A DNA stretch of 64,000 bases from contig CAJXZB010000001.1 of NCBI GenBank assembly GCA_913063405.1, forward strand, positions 214,656 to 278,655, in the 5' to 3' direction. Both the position numbers and the translations under genes were made by a program. Shown here in pieces: positions 7,927 through 16,264 of this stretch. The notes beneath the pieces were generated by a model, which saw nothing but the letters and a program-made list of their open reading frames with translations, searched no databases and was not told where the DNA came from. Each line of letters begins with the position of its first letter. Positions within the stretch are counted from its first letter, which is position 1. Source of the DNA: an uncultured Ulvibacter sp. (GTDB lineage: Bacteria; Bacteroidota; Bacteroidia; Flavobacteriales; Flavobacteriaceae).

Positions 7927-8275
7927 TGTTGTTCATTTTTCCTTTTCTCCTCCTGAACCACCATTACTATTAGCAGAATTACCTTCAGGCTCCATCCCAT
8001 CAGGATCAATAAAGAAAATTGGATTATCAAAAGCGTAGTTATAAGGAGAGTGCCTTCTCATACCTTCGGCAAGTGGGTCAAGATTCATTCAACGTCCAAT
8101 GGCAGGGTCGTAATTTCGTGCTGAGATATCATACCAATCAAGCCCAAGTTCTTCGCTATACTCATTTCAACCAAACTTCCAGTTCTGAGCTAGATCATTT
8201 CCTCCTTGTTGGATGCTATTGTATCCTTTTTGTTTAAGACCAAATGGATAGTAATCTTTATCGCGAACGACTATC
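7927..8275 (-). pseudogene. Orphan Rhs core fragment
   Basis: One continuous minus-strand frame contains the end of an Rhs/YD-repeat core: [54 protein letters not shown], then [17 protein letters not shown]. It holds two in-frame TGA codons, at 8167-8169 and 8089-8091. The second stands where the core normally has tryptophan (GRW). There is no long 5' repeat region and no start. After the core the frame passes straight into the ketosynthase remnant, so no intact toxin tip survives. Confidence 0.8.
7948..8043 (-). repeat. Rhs core repeat, copy 1
   Basis: This 96-base stretch matches 9845-9940 at 92 positions, with no gaps. It encodes the [20 protein letters not shown] end of the Rhs core. Such core copies are the homology arms through which Rhs loci exchange C-terminal tips. 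Confidence 0.85.
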
Positions 8276-8397
8276 TATCAGATACTTATAGTTTATCCTT
8301 TTTTCTAATTTTTATTCGTAAAATCATCAGTACTTCTCCCTTAATTCCTATTCTTCATTTTATGTTGTTTCTCATTCTCATCTGACATAGGGAGCCC

Positions 8398-9228
8398 CTA
8401 ATCATATTTGAATTCTGTATATTTTTTATGATTTAATAGAAATTGTGTTTCAACACTTTTTATTATTTCACCTTTTTTATTTGCGCTGTACCGAGTCTCA
8501 CTGTTCTTGACAAGTGAGTCCATTTGATTTTTAAAAACTGTCTTACTAAGAACAAACCCCTTTTCATCATAATCAAAAATTATTAAAAAACTGTTTTTAT
8601 AATTTTCAATTGTCTTCTTTTTTAGTAAACCTTTTGAATAATTATATTTAGTTACTGATAAAGTGTCAGCACTTTCCATGAAAATTTCAGAGGTTAGCTC
8701 CTTTTGATCGTTATAGAGTCGTTCTGTCCAATTTCCAATCATTTCTTCATTTATATACCTTGAAACCAATACTGATTTTCTCTTAAAACCATTTTCATTA
8801 TAAAAATGTTCGTAATCTACGATAATTGTATCCCTACCTTTTTTATCTCTAAATGCAATATATCGTCCTTTTACTATTTCATTATCTTTTTCCCAAAATT
8901 CGGTCGTCGACAATAATCCTAATTCAGAAGATTCACTCTTCGAGTAGAATAAGTTATTTTCACCTCTATAATAGTTTGTAGATTTTAAATATCCTTTATC
9001 TCTTTGAACTATCTTTTCACTAAAAACAATAGCTTCACTCTTATTTACTTTATTTCTTTGTGTTGACAATGTATCTTTAACAATTCCTAAGGAGTCAACT
9101 AGGACTTCATAAATAGTTTCACTATTATCTATGGAATCTATTTGATTTATTAACATTACATTATCACTTATGTTTTGACTACAGCTCTGTATAACCAATA
9201 TCATCATTAACCCAATTATTTTATTCAT
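8398..9228 (-). CDS. Lipoprotein of unknown function, candidate Rhs-associated immunity protein
   Basis: The protein has 276 residues with a lipoprotein signal (hydrophobic MMILVIQSC, cysteine at about residue 16). The mature part is hydrophilic and carries repeated strand-like units of the form YxYxxGxLxxKT and FDYDEKGFVLSKTVF, reminiscent of YD or MORN-like repeats. It starts nine bases after the decayed Rhs tip on the same strand. That is the usual place for an immunity gene, but no known immunity family is recognised. The frame is intact while the neighbouring Rhs is broken. An ordinary cell-surface lipoprotein is the alternative. Confidence 0.6.
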   Translation of the reverse strand: MNKIIGLMMILVIQSCSQNISDNVMLINQIDSIDNSETIYEVLVDSLGIVKDTLSTQRNKVNKSEAIVFSEKIVQRDKGYLKSTNYYRGENNLFYSKSESSELGLLSTTEFWEKDNEIVKGRYIAFRDKKGRDTIIVDYEHFYNENGFKRKSVLVSRYINEEMIGNWTERLYNDQKELTSEIFMESADTLSVTKYNYSKGLLKKKTIENYKNSFLIIFDYDEKGFVLSKTVFKNQMDSLVKNSETRYSANKKGEIIKSVETQFLLNHKKYTEFKYD

Positions 9229-9237
9229 ACCGTCTTC

Positions 9238-10045
9238 TTAATTATTTGAACGAGTCTTTTGTATAGAATCTCTTTTATTATTTAGTTTTTGCCGTTTCTT
9301 AACATTGTTAACACTATCCCTTTCATATTTCGCCGCTTCCTGCGATTGGAACATAATTGCCCCAACTCCTCCATCACTCATTTTACTTGGATTTACCATA
9401 TCCATATCGGTCAAGGCTTTCATTAACACACTATTATTATGTGCCAAGGATATTTCTTTTGAAAGAGAATCTATTTTTTAATCTAAAGCGTTTACCACAA
9501 TTGATTTTTCGATCTGCCATTAGCGTCATATCAATAGGGTTTTGGTCATTTAACATCGGAACCATAGAAAGAAGCCTTGGGTCCATTTGGATTATCTCCA
9601 CAGCACTCTCCATCACCATTTTCACCTCCTGTATCACCACTTCCATCCAAACTCAAATCTTTTTTTGCAAAATTTGCCCCAATTTTAGCAAAGACACTTT
9701 CACCTTCTTCTACTTCCTTTGTATAATTTCCTGCGTCTGGGGTCGTCAAATCTGAATGTTGAAATTCCTAGAACCAAAAGCGCTATTAGCTACATCATCT
9801 TGAGTAATTTCTTGGCCCGTAATAAGTTTACTCATTACAGAACCTCCTCCTGAACCACCACCACTATTAGCAGAATTACCTTCAGGCTCCATCCCATCAG
9901 GATCAATAAAGAAAATTGGATTATCAAAAGCATAATTATATGGTGACTGATTTCTCATAAATTCAGCTAACGGGTCAATATTACTCCATCTTCCTAACCA
10001 TTGATCATAATTTCGCGTTCCAATGTATGTAGTCAAACTAAAGTT
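9238..10045 (-). pseudogene. Rhs core end and decayed C-terminal tip
   Basis: On the minus strand the frame enters at about 10045 with [20 protein letters not shown] and continues through the conserved [20 protein letters not shown] to a variable tip. The tip begins [19 protein letters not shown] and then changes frame near 9760, again near 9545 and again near 9480, ending SIQKTRSNN at 9238. The 5' repeat shell is missing and the upstream side is IS3-related DNA. The tip's original activity cannot be recognised. Loss of the shell and multiple frameshifts make it non-functional. Confidence 0.82.
9845..9940 (-). repeat. Rhs core repeat, copy 2
   Basis: This is the partner of 7948-8043, with four differences in 96 bases. 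The two copies are direct repeats on the minus strand separated by 1.9 kb. The interval holds one tip and the lipoprotein gene, as expected for a main Rhs terminus followed by an orphan terminus. Confidence 0.85.
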
Positions 10046-10248
10046 TACCAAGGTAGGATAAAGTTAAGTTACAATTTTAACATTTGCAATCATTAGTGTC
10101 CGATAAAGTTACAAAAATAATTATAACACTATCTTAAGGTCAATAAAACTGTTCAAAACTTCAATTTTCTCAATAGTGATGTTCCTACCTTTGTGAGGAG
10201 AATAAGTTAAGATTGATTTATTTGTAAAAAAACAAATACTTTAACACC

Positions 10249-10437
10249 ATGACAAGAGATCGAAAATATTACAGTAAAGAATTTAAATTAAAAGCTATAG
10301 AATTGAGTTATGCACGAGAGAGTGTAAAACAAGTAGCAGAAGAACTTGGTATTCGTCCAACCTTATTATATAAATGGCGATCCAATTTATTAACAGTAAA
10401 AAGATGTATACTGTTGAAAGAATGTCCAGAGTTTTAA
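10249..10437 (+). pseudogene. IS3 orfA, C-terminally truncated
   Basis: The N-terminal helix-turn-helix of an IS3/IS150-type OrfA is clear: KYYSKEFKLKAIELSYA and VKQVAEELGIRPTLLYKWR. After about 47 residues the sequence jumps into orfB, so the leucine-zipper end of OrfA and the usual frameshift window are missing. An internal deletion of the IS explains this. The 62-residue product would end in an out-of-frame tail. Confidence 0.85.
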
Positions 10438-10990
10438 ATATAAGTTCAAGTAGTTATTACAGTTCATTAACAAGACCGATATCAAAGCGAACATTGTATA
10501 ATAGGTATTTGTTGAAAGAGATTAAGAAAATATTTGGCATAAGTAAAAAAACGTATAGAAGTCCAAGAATACATGCTTAGTTATTAGAAAAAGGAGTTAC
10601 TGTTTCTAAAAAACGAGTTTCAAACTTAATGAGGAAACATAATTTGAAAAGTATTGTTAAAAGAAAGTATAAAGCAACAACAGATAGTAATCATAAATAT
10701 CCAATTGTAGAAAACAAATTGAAGCGAAACTTTAATACGCATTATATTGGACAAGTTTGGGTTTCAGATATTACATATGTCAAAACAAGCAAAGGCTGAT
10801 TGTATTTGACTGTGATTATTGATTTATGTGACCGACAAGTCATTGGTTGGTCACTTAGCACTAATCTATCAGCCAGAGATACTTCTATTAGAGCTTACAG
10901 AATGGCAATTAATAATAGACCAATTACTGAAAATTAATATTTCATTCAGATAGAGGAGTGCAATATGCTTGTAATGCATTTAAAAATCTA
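10374..10990 (+). pseudogene. IS3 orfB (DDE transposase), 5' part
   Basis: Fragments read INSKKMYTVERMSRVLNISS, GISKKTYRSPRIHA, then a TAG at 10578, VSKKRVSNLMRKHNLKS, YIGQVWVSDITYVKTSKG (first catalytic aspartate), a TGA near 10798, LYLTVIIDLCDRQVIGWS, and FHSDRGVQYACNAF (second aspartate). One base is missing near 10937. These defects mean the transposase was already dead or has decayed since it was split. Confidence 0.85.
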
Positions 10991-11108
10991 GGCTTTGTTC
11001 TAAATAACTGCTGTTTTAAACAAGATCTATGCTAAATACATTGATAGATTAAGTGTTTTACATAGGTTTAAAAGACATAACTCACTGTTTGTTAGAGAAT
11101 AATAGTAG

Positions 11109-12117
11109 CAACAATATTTTGGAACAAAGCTACAACTTTTAAAATTACTTTCTCCTGCTATTATTACTCGGACAGCATCTCGATATAATAGTGACAGGTA
11201 CTACAAGCGTTTTAAAACCTACGATCATCTGTAACGATGCTCTATGCCACCTTGAGCGGAGTGAGTTCTTTGCGAGAACTATCTACAATATTACTGGCTT
11301 GTGAAGGTAGGATAGGGCATTTAAACTTAAAGTACTTTCCAAAACGAAGCACCTTGTCTGAGTAACCCCATCAACGGGAAGAAGAAAGGTAGCATCAAGA
11401 TGCACACAATGATTAATGCTCTGGAAGATGTACCTTGTCTTGTCCGTTTTAGTAGTGCTGCTACCCACGACCATACTTTTTTAAAAGACTTAAACTTAGA
11501 GAAAGGTTCTTTTGTTGCTTTTGATAAGGCATATAATGACTACTTACAATACTTTCAATGGACTAAAGACAACATCTATTTTGTAACCAGACAAAAGGAT
11601 AATGCAGTTTATACAAGTATCGAAGAATTTGATCTGTCCGATACCACAAGTGATGCGGTGTTGAAAGATGAACGTATTTATGTTCAAAAAAAAGACAAAA
11701 CCATTGAATTAAGGCGCATTGCCTATTGGGATAGTAAAAAAGAAAAAGTGTATGAGTTCATTACCAATCACTTTGATTTAGAACCCGATAAAATCGCGGC
11801 TATTTACAAACACAGATGGCAGATAGAGACAAAGTTCAAACGCCTTAAACAAAACTTCCCTCTCAAATACTTCTTAGGCGACAATCAAAATGCTATTGAA
11901 ATACAGATATGGTGTGGACTTATTATACAACTGCTTATGCTTATAATACAGCGAAAAACCAAACGAAGATGGGCATATTCCAATATGGTATCTATGATAC
12001 GATTCCATTTTAATGACTTATATCGATTTGTTTAAATTCTTAGAAAACCCAAGCAAACAGTGGAAGGAACTCACCACAAAACCTCCAGATAAACAACTAT
12101 CCTTAATTTTGAAATAG
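11109..12117 (+). pseudogene. IS4 family transposase relic
   Basis: Joined frames rebuild an IS4-type transposase: QQYFGTKLQLLKLLSPAII, SDRYYKRFKTYDHL, a one-base deletion at about 11231, then TMLYATLSGVSSLREL and LKYFPKRSTLSE. An internal deletion follows near 11367, then NPINGKKKGSIKMHTMINAL onward through AAIYKHRWQIETKFKRLKQN, which carries the catalytic glutamate region. A one-base insertion near 12012 breaks the last 35 residues (IDLFKFLENPSKQW) before TAG at 12115. The start codon is missing. The long intact stretch at 11400-12035 is the best preserved part. It marks recent but non-functional IS4 DNA at the left side of the inserted segment. Confidence 0.85.
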
Positions 12118-12306
12118 ACCCCTTGCTATTGAGAATGCAAAAAATAACAACCTATTTATTTACTGGGGCAATCATCAATTTTATCGAAAAAACAAATTTT
12201 AATCGGACACTAACGATAAATATTCATACCTTAGATTTTCTTAAAGATACTAATAATTTATCTGTTATTAGTCTTTGCGGATATATAATCCTAAAAAAAA
12301 AAGCTC

Positions 12307-14376
12307 ATGAAAAAAATTATTTTTTTACTTCTACTCCTGCCATTTTTAACATTGGCACAGGGAAATAGACCAGACAAAGTCTCCAATGCTATTGCTGCTG
12401 CAAAAGTTATTTCTGGCGAATTTCAATCTTTTGAAATCTTTAACCCGCAAACTAAAAACGCTCTAACAGATTATTCAGAAACTGTAAAGGATGGCGTTAT
12501 TTTTACAATTGACCAAGCAATGGTCAATGAACTTTTAGATCAAAATCCTAAACAAATTAATCTTAGTATTCCCTTTAAATCTAATGGTGAAACTGTTGCT
12601 CTTGATTTAGTTCAAGTAACTGTTTTTTCTCCTGATTTCAAAGCGGTTCTTGATACTGGACAGGATATCACAAATGAAGTAGACTTTGGAAAACACTATC
12701 GTGGTATTATAGCAGGAGATGATAACTCACTTGTTTCAATAAGTGTTTTCGAATCCCAGGTTACTGGATTTATTGCTAACGATGAGGGTAATTTTACTAT
12801 AGGTAAACTTAAAAATTCCGACACCGATCATATTATTTATAAGGATAGTGATTTAAAGGTTAATAATGAATTTATTTGTTCAACTGTAGATGATGGTGTA
12901 GGTTATACCACAGAACAATTATCACCTCCAAGCGCACAGGATCCTGGAGATGAAATAGACCTTTATATTGAAGCTGGTCAAAGTGTTTATAATGTATTTA
13001 GCGGAAACCTTGCTAATACAGTTGCTTTTGTAACTAGTGTTTTTGTACAGAGTTATGTACTGTATGCAAACGATGGTATATTGATACGAACATCAAATAT
13101 GTTGATATGGGTCAATCCAGATCCTTATGACGGAGCTAACTCCGGGAGTCAATTAAGTAAATTTCAAGTACAAACAGGATTTTTAAATGCGGACTTAGGG
13201 CATTTAATTGAGATGCAGGAATATGGCGGAATAGCTGATGGTTTTTCGGGGATTTGTCCTCCAAATTCTGACAGAAGTTTATGTTATTCAGGATTAAGTG
13301 GAACAAATGTTCCGAATGTTCCAACGTACTCATGGAATGTAATGGTTGTCACCCATGAAATGGGTCATCTTATGGGTTCAAGGCATACTCATGCCTGTGT
13401 TTGGAATGGAGACGATACTGCTATTGATAGTTGTTCTGGATTTACCGAAGGTGGATGTCCTTTACCTGGAAACCCTCCTGCTGGTGGAACTTTAATGAGT
13501 TACTGTCACCTTGCAAATGGAATCAATTTTAATCTTGGATTCGGTCCACAACCAACTGCTGTGATTCTAAATAACATTAACGCTACTGGAAATTGTTTAG
13601 ATGAAGAAGGGAGTTTAAACCCACCAGTTGCGGTATGTAAAACACATATTGTAACATTGGATACTACTGGAGAGGCTTCTATCATTTTAGATGATGTTGA
13701 AGGAGGAAGTTATGACAATGATGGAATAGTTTCCATGTCCATTGATATTGACACTTTCGATTGTGATGACGTTGGTATAAATAGTGTGACATTAACAGTT
13801 ACAGATACCGATGGGTTAACTAGCACCTGTATATCATACGTAGAGGTTATAGACGGCACAGCAGCTGTGATTACTTGTCCTAATGATTTTGCTGTAGATG
13901 TTCCAGCGGGGGACTTTTACGAACTTTTGGATTATCAAGATGATATAAGTGTTGACACAGATATTTGCAATGTCATTTTGGCTGCATCTCATCAAAGCCC
14001 TTCTGCTGGAACCCAATTACCTATAGGTGTACATGAAATTACTCTTTCAGCCTTATTAAATGATGGAAGTGTACTTTCTTGTTCTTTTGAAATTACAGTT
14101 GATGAGAGTTTAGGATTGGCGGATAATTCGATATTATCTAGTCTTATTTTATATCCTAACCCAGCAGTTGAAACTTTATATTTAAGCAATCCTGAAAATT
14201 TAGAATTGCAATCGATTTCAATTTACGATATGATTGGAAAGTTTATTAAATTCGTTGATCTAAAAGAAATGGGGATTGAACAAACGATTGATGTTTCGGA
14301 GCTGTCTGAATCAAATTACTTTGTAATTATTGAAGGAGTACAGAATAAAATAGTCAAACAATTAATTATAAGATAA
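12307..14376 (+). CDS. Secreted reprolysin-like (M12) zinc metalloprotease with T9SS sorting domain
   Basis: The protein has 689 residues. A signal peptide (about 1-18) is followed by a propeptide-like region to about 200. The catalytic domain carries HExxHxxGxxH at H350, E351, H354, G357 and H360, and a Met-turn LMSYCH around M397. Several paired cysteines follow. Residues 450-600 look like beta-sandwich (HYR-like) repeats. The last ~80 residues are a type IX secretion sorting domain (LILYPNPAVETLYLS, then SISIYDMIGKFI, ending KQLIIR). It should cross the outer membrane through the Por system and cleave extracellular protein. It is intact although it sits inside an insertion in IS3, so it may be cargo. 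A terminator follows directly. Confidence 0.9.
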   Translation: MKKIIFLLLLLPFLTLAQGNRPDKVSNAIAAAKVISGEFQSFEIFNPQTKNALTDYSETVKDGVIFTIDQAMVNELLDQNPKQINLSIPFKSNGETVALDLVQVTVFSPDFKAVLDTGQDITNEVDFGKHYRGIIAGDDNSLVSISVFESQVTGFIANDEGNFTIGKLKNSDTDHIIYKDSDLKVNNEFICSTVDDGVGYTTEQLSPPSAQDPGDEIDLYIEAGQSVYNVFSGNLANTVAFVTSVFVQSYVLYANDGILIRTSNMLIWVNPDPYDGANSGSQLSKFQVQTGFLNADLGHLIEMQEYGGIADGFSGICPPNSDRSLCYSGLSGTNVPNVPTYSWNVMVVTHEMGHLMGSRHTHACVWNGDDTAIDSCSGFTEGGCPLPGNPPAGGTLMSYCHLANGINFNLGFGPQPTAVILNNINATGNCLDEEGSLNPPVAVCKTHIVTLDTTGEASIILDDVEGGSYDNDGIVSMSIDIDTFDCDDVGINSVTLTVTDTDGLTSTCISYVEVIDGTAAVITCPNDFAVDVPAGDFYELLDYQDDISVDTDICNVILAASHQSPSAGTQLPIGVHEITLSALLNDGSVLSCSFEITVDESLGLADNSILSSLILYPNPAVETLYLSNPENLELQSISIYDMIGKFIKFVDLKEMGIEQTIDVSELSESNYFVIIEGVQNKIVKQLIIR

Positions 14377-14398
14377 ACGTACTAACGCGGTACATTAA

Positions 14399-14430
14399 AA
14401 AAACCCTTTTCATAGTTGAAAAGGGTTTTT
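14399..14430. terminator. Rho-independent terminator, bidirectional
   Basis: A 13-base-pair stem (AAAAACCCTTTTC with its complement at 14418-14430) with a six-base loop. A-rich on one side and T-rich on the other, it lies between the convergent metalloprotease and lipoprotein genes and can serve both. Confidence 0.88.
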
Positions 14431-14452
14431 AATTTTCATAAAGATTTTAATA

Positions 14453-14776
14453 TTATTTCTTGTAAATTTCTTCTATAAAAATAGAAAGGTGTGCATCTTT
14501 AAGTAATCCACAATTAACTCGCTCTAAGACCTCATATTTAATTCTAACTTTTAAATTATCGACATAAAATTCGGGAAGTAAATTTTTAGGCATATAAATT
14601 GTTGAGGAAGCCTCCACAATCCATCCACATCCGTCTAAGGCGGGGTCGCCATAATTTCTAATTAAAGCATCTTCACAAGAATTACAGCTAGTATCAGATA
14701 CAGCTCCTCCTCCTTTGCTTTTACAAGCTGAAAATATTAGTAAAGTTGTAATTGCTATAAAAAATAAATTTTTCAT
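14453..14776 (-). CDS. Small lipoprotein of unknown function
   Basis: The product is 107 residues. The N-terminal hydrophobic segment ends in LLIFSAC, a lipobox with the cysteine at about residue 18. The mature part contains four further cysteines in the first half, with motifs CNSCEDALI and GCGWIVEASS, and an amphipathic C-terminus. The cysteine spacing suggests a compact disulfide-bonded periplasmic or surface domain. I recognise no family. It faces the metalloprotease gene across a shared terminator and lies inside the segment inserted in IS3, so it may be part of the same cargo. Confidence 0.7.
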   Translation of the reverse strand: MKNLFFIAITTLLIFSACKSKGGGAVSDTSCNSCEDALIRNYGDPALDGCGWIVEASSTIYMPKNLLPEFYVDNLKVRIKYEVLERVNCGLLKDAHLSIFIEEIYKK

Positions 14777-15023
14777 AAGTTTCTTATTTAAGGCAATATA
14801 ATAGTTTCTTTAGAAAACAAAAAAAGCCTCTCCATTTCTCAATGGTCTATAGCCCCCCCTATTAGCTCTATATCGAACCGCATTTCTCTTAGTGCCAGAG
14901 ACTTAACTTGTAATTCGACCCCTCTTGGGCTCGAGCCAAAGCCTTATTTGTAGGGCTTTTCCTATTTAAAAACCATTCTTTTATTGTATATCCACAAAGA
15001 CTAATAACAGATAAAAGCTAAGT
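14777..15023. other. Non-coding right end of the inserted segment
   Basis: No gene is visible. A run AAAAAAAGCCTCTCC at 14820 and a weak hairpin AAAGCC/GGCTTT at 14938-14959 are present. The C/G-rich block at about 14850-14945 differs in composition from its surroundings. It could be an RNA-gene-adjacent or integrase-target relic, but it folds into nothing I can name. Confidence 0.35.
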
Positions 15024-15314
15024 TCTATTAGAAGCCAATGGAAATATTATTAGAAGCATGAGCAGAAAAGGTGATTGTTGGGATAATGCAGTAGCTGAAT
15101 CTTTCTTCGGTACTTTAAAAACAGAATGCATATACCAACATAAGTTTAAAACTAAAGAGCATGTAGCTTTAGTTGTATTTGAATATATAGAAACTTGGTA
15201 TAATAAATACAGAAAGCACTCAACATTAAATTATAAATCACCTAAACAATTTGAACAAGAATTATTAAAAATGAAAAATACAGCATGATTACCCTTAACT
15301 ATTTATCCACTAAA
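15024..15314 (+). mobile_element. IS3 family element, right half (orfB 3' part)
   Basis: The half begins at the second TCTA copy and carries the intact end of OrfB: SMSRKGDCWDNAVAESFFGT, with the catalytic glutamate in AESFF, and HSTLNYKSPKQFEQELL, stopping at 15288. The right end, read inverted, starts TTAGTGGATAA near 15313 and resembles the left end at 10093. This half has no frameshift. It abuts the truncated FAD oxidoreductase gene. Confidence 0.82.
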
Positions 15315-15476
15315 TCGTAGGAAGTTCACATATTCTCCACATACTTTGTGATGCGGATATTTCTGCTTTTCAATTAAAAGAACTTTGCAATCGCTTTGTT
15401 GGAGGTGTAGGACGCATGTGAGTCCGGCCAGTCCCCCACCAATAATCAATACGTCATATTTTTTCAGCCTAGCCAT
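15303..15476 (-). pseudogene. N-terminal fragment of an FAD-dependent oxidoreductase
   Basis: From ATG 15476 the first 50 codons encode a classic dinucleotide-binding start: YDVLIIGGGLAGLTCVLHLQ (GxGxxG type), then LLIEKQKYPHHKVCGEYV, typical of the geranylgeranyl reductase/halogenase-like flavoprotein family. Homology ends at about 15327. The last seven codons and the stop come from the IS3 end. The remaining ~320 residues are absent from the window, so the gene was cut by IS3-mediated rearrangement. Confidence 0.8.
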
Positions 15477-15505
15477 AACTTAAAGTACGTGCAAATTATT
15501 GACAA

Positions 15506-15537
15506 AAAAACCCGAAATGAACGCATTTCGGGTTTTT
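15506..15537. terminator. Rho-independent terminator
   Basis: The stem AAAAACCCGAAATG pairs with 15524-15537 around a four-base loop, with T-rich flanks on the minus side. It terminates the OmpA/lipocalin operon that ends at 15552. Confidence 0.88.
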
Positions 15538-15551
15538 AGGCTTAGGGAAAA

Positions 15552-16262
15552 TTAGTTTCCTCCCGATTCGTTTTTTGCGTCTTCTTTCATTTTTTCATTA
15601 GGAACAATGGCAATATTAACCCTTCTGTTCTTAGCTCTACCCTCAGCTGTAGTGTTGTCTGCGACTGGTGTTTGTTCACCATACCAATTAGTTGTGAAAC
15701 GACCTGCACTTAGTCTCTTAGTTTCAGTAAAATAGGAAGTAACCGATTTTGCCCTTCTCTCAGATAATAGCATATTTGAAGTGTCCGAACCAACACTGTC
15801 TGTGTGTCCAACTACCAATACATTGGTATCGGGATATTCAATCAAGATTCCAGAAAGCTTGTCCAAATTTGCTTTAGAGGCAGAATTAATATTGTATTTG
15901 GCCGTATCAAAGTAAACGCCGCTATTTTCGTCGAATGTAATTACAATTCCATCATCCACACGCTCGACAACGGCACCAGGAATCTCTTCCTCAATCTTCT
16001 GAGCCTGTTTGTCCATTTTATTTCCGATAATAACACCAACTGTACCTCCAACGACTCCACCTATAACGGCTCCTAGCTCTCCGTTTCCGCCTTTACCTAC
16101 GTTATTTCCAATGATAGCACCTAAAACTGCACCACCAGCAGCTCCAATTACCGCACCCTTTTGCTTGTTATTAGCATTTTTTGTAGCCTCACAGCTTCCA
16201 AGAGCGAGAACGATTGTAAAAGCTAAACTTACTATTGATATATATTTAAAAAAAGATCTCAT
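15552..16262 (-). CDS. OmpA family lipoprotein with glycine-zipper
   Basis: The protein has 236 residues. The lipobox LALGSC gives a lipidated N-terminus. Residues 35-85 form a glycine-zipper-like segment (GAVIGAAGGAVLGAIIG repeated), and the C-terminal half is an OmpA/MotB peptidoglycan-binding domain. Key motifs are VLVVGHTDSVGSDTSN, LSERRAKSVTSYF and AEGRAKNRRVNI. It should anchor the outer membrane to peptidoglycan. It is the second gene of a two-gene unit, two bases after the lipocalin-like gene. Confidence 0.9.
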   Translation of the reverse strand: MRSFFKYISIVSLAFTIVLALGSCEATKNANNKQKGAVIGAAGGAVLGAIIGNNVGKGGNGELGAVIGGVVGGTVGVIIGNKMDKQAQKIEEEIPGAVVERVDDGIVITFDENSGVYFDTAKYNINSASKANLDKLSGILIEYPDTNVLVVGHTDSVGSDTSNMLLSERRAKSVTSYFTETKRLSAGRFTTNWYGEQTPVADNTTAEGRAKNRRVNIAIVPNEKMKEDAKNESGGN

Positions 16263-16264
16263 GC

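Larger units (their letters stand above)
10093..10990 (+). mobile_element. IS3 family element, left half
   Basis: The left end is taken at TTAGTG (10093), because TTAGTG-GATAAA-GTTA recurs inverted at the right end near 15303-15314. The half contains a shortened orfA and the 5' part of orfB up to FHSDRGVQYACNAFKNL. The continuation begins at 15024, and joining 10990 to 15028 restores the orfB reading frame exactly. A second, similar end-like sequence (TAGGATAAAGTTA) lies just outside at 10054, possibly from another IS copy. Confidence 0.8.
10991..15023. mobile_element. 4.0 kb segment inserted inside IS3 orfB
   Basis: The segment is bounded by TCTA at 10987-10990 and again at 15024-15027. Deleting it with one TCTA copy reconnects orfB codons as AAA AAT CTA TTA GAA GCC, with the spacing between FHSDRG and SMSRKG expected for IS3 transposases. 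The four-base duplication looks like a target-site duplication. The contents are an IS4 transposase relic, a T9SS metalloprotease gene and a small lipoprotein gene. I found no strong terminal inverted repeat. The left end is GGCTTTGTTCTAAATAACTG; the right end read inverted is ACTTAGCTTTTATCTG. Confidence 0.65.

Noticed and set aside
8089..8169. TGA read as tryptophan (alternative code) because TGA replaces Trp in the Rhs core
   Set aside because: The same DNA has lost its toxin end and shell, other genes use TGA as a genuine stop (for example the ATGA overlap at 21373), and a second intact core copy has the normal codon.
10991..11126. Terminal inverted repeat GGCTTTGTTC / GAACAAAGC marking a 130-base MITE
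   Set aside because: The right-hand copy (about 11122) lies inside the IS4 transposase reading frame (YFGTKLQLL), so the match is probably fortuitous.
14850..14945. tRNA gene or fragment
   Set aside because: A TTCGA-like stretch is present, but I cannot pair an acceptor stem, anticodon stem and T stem around it.
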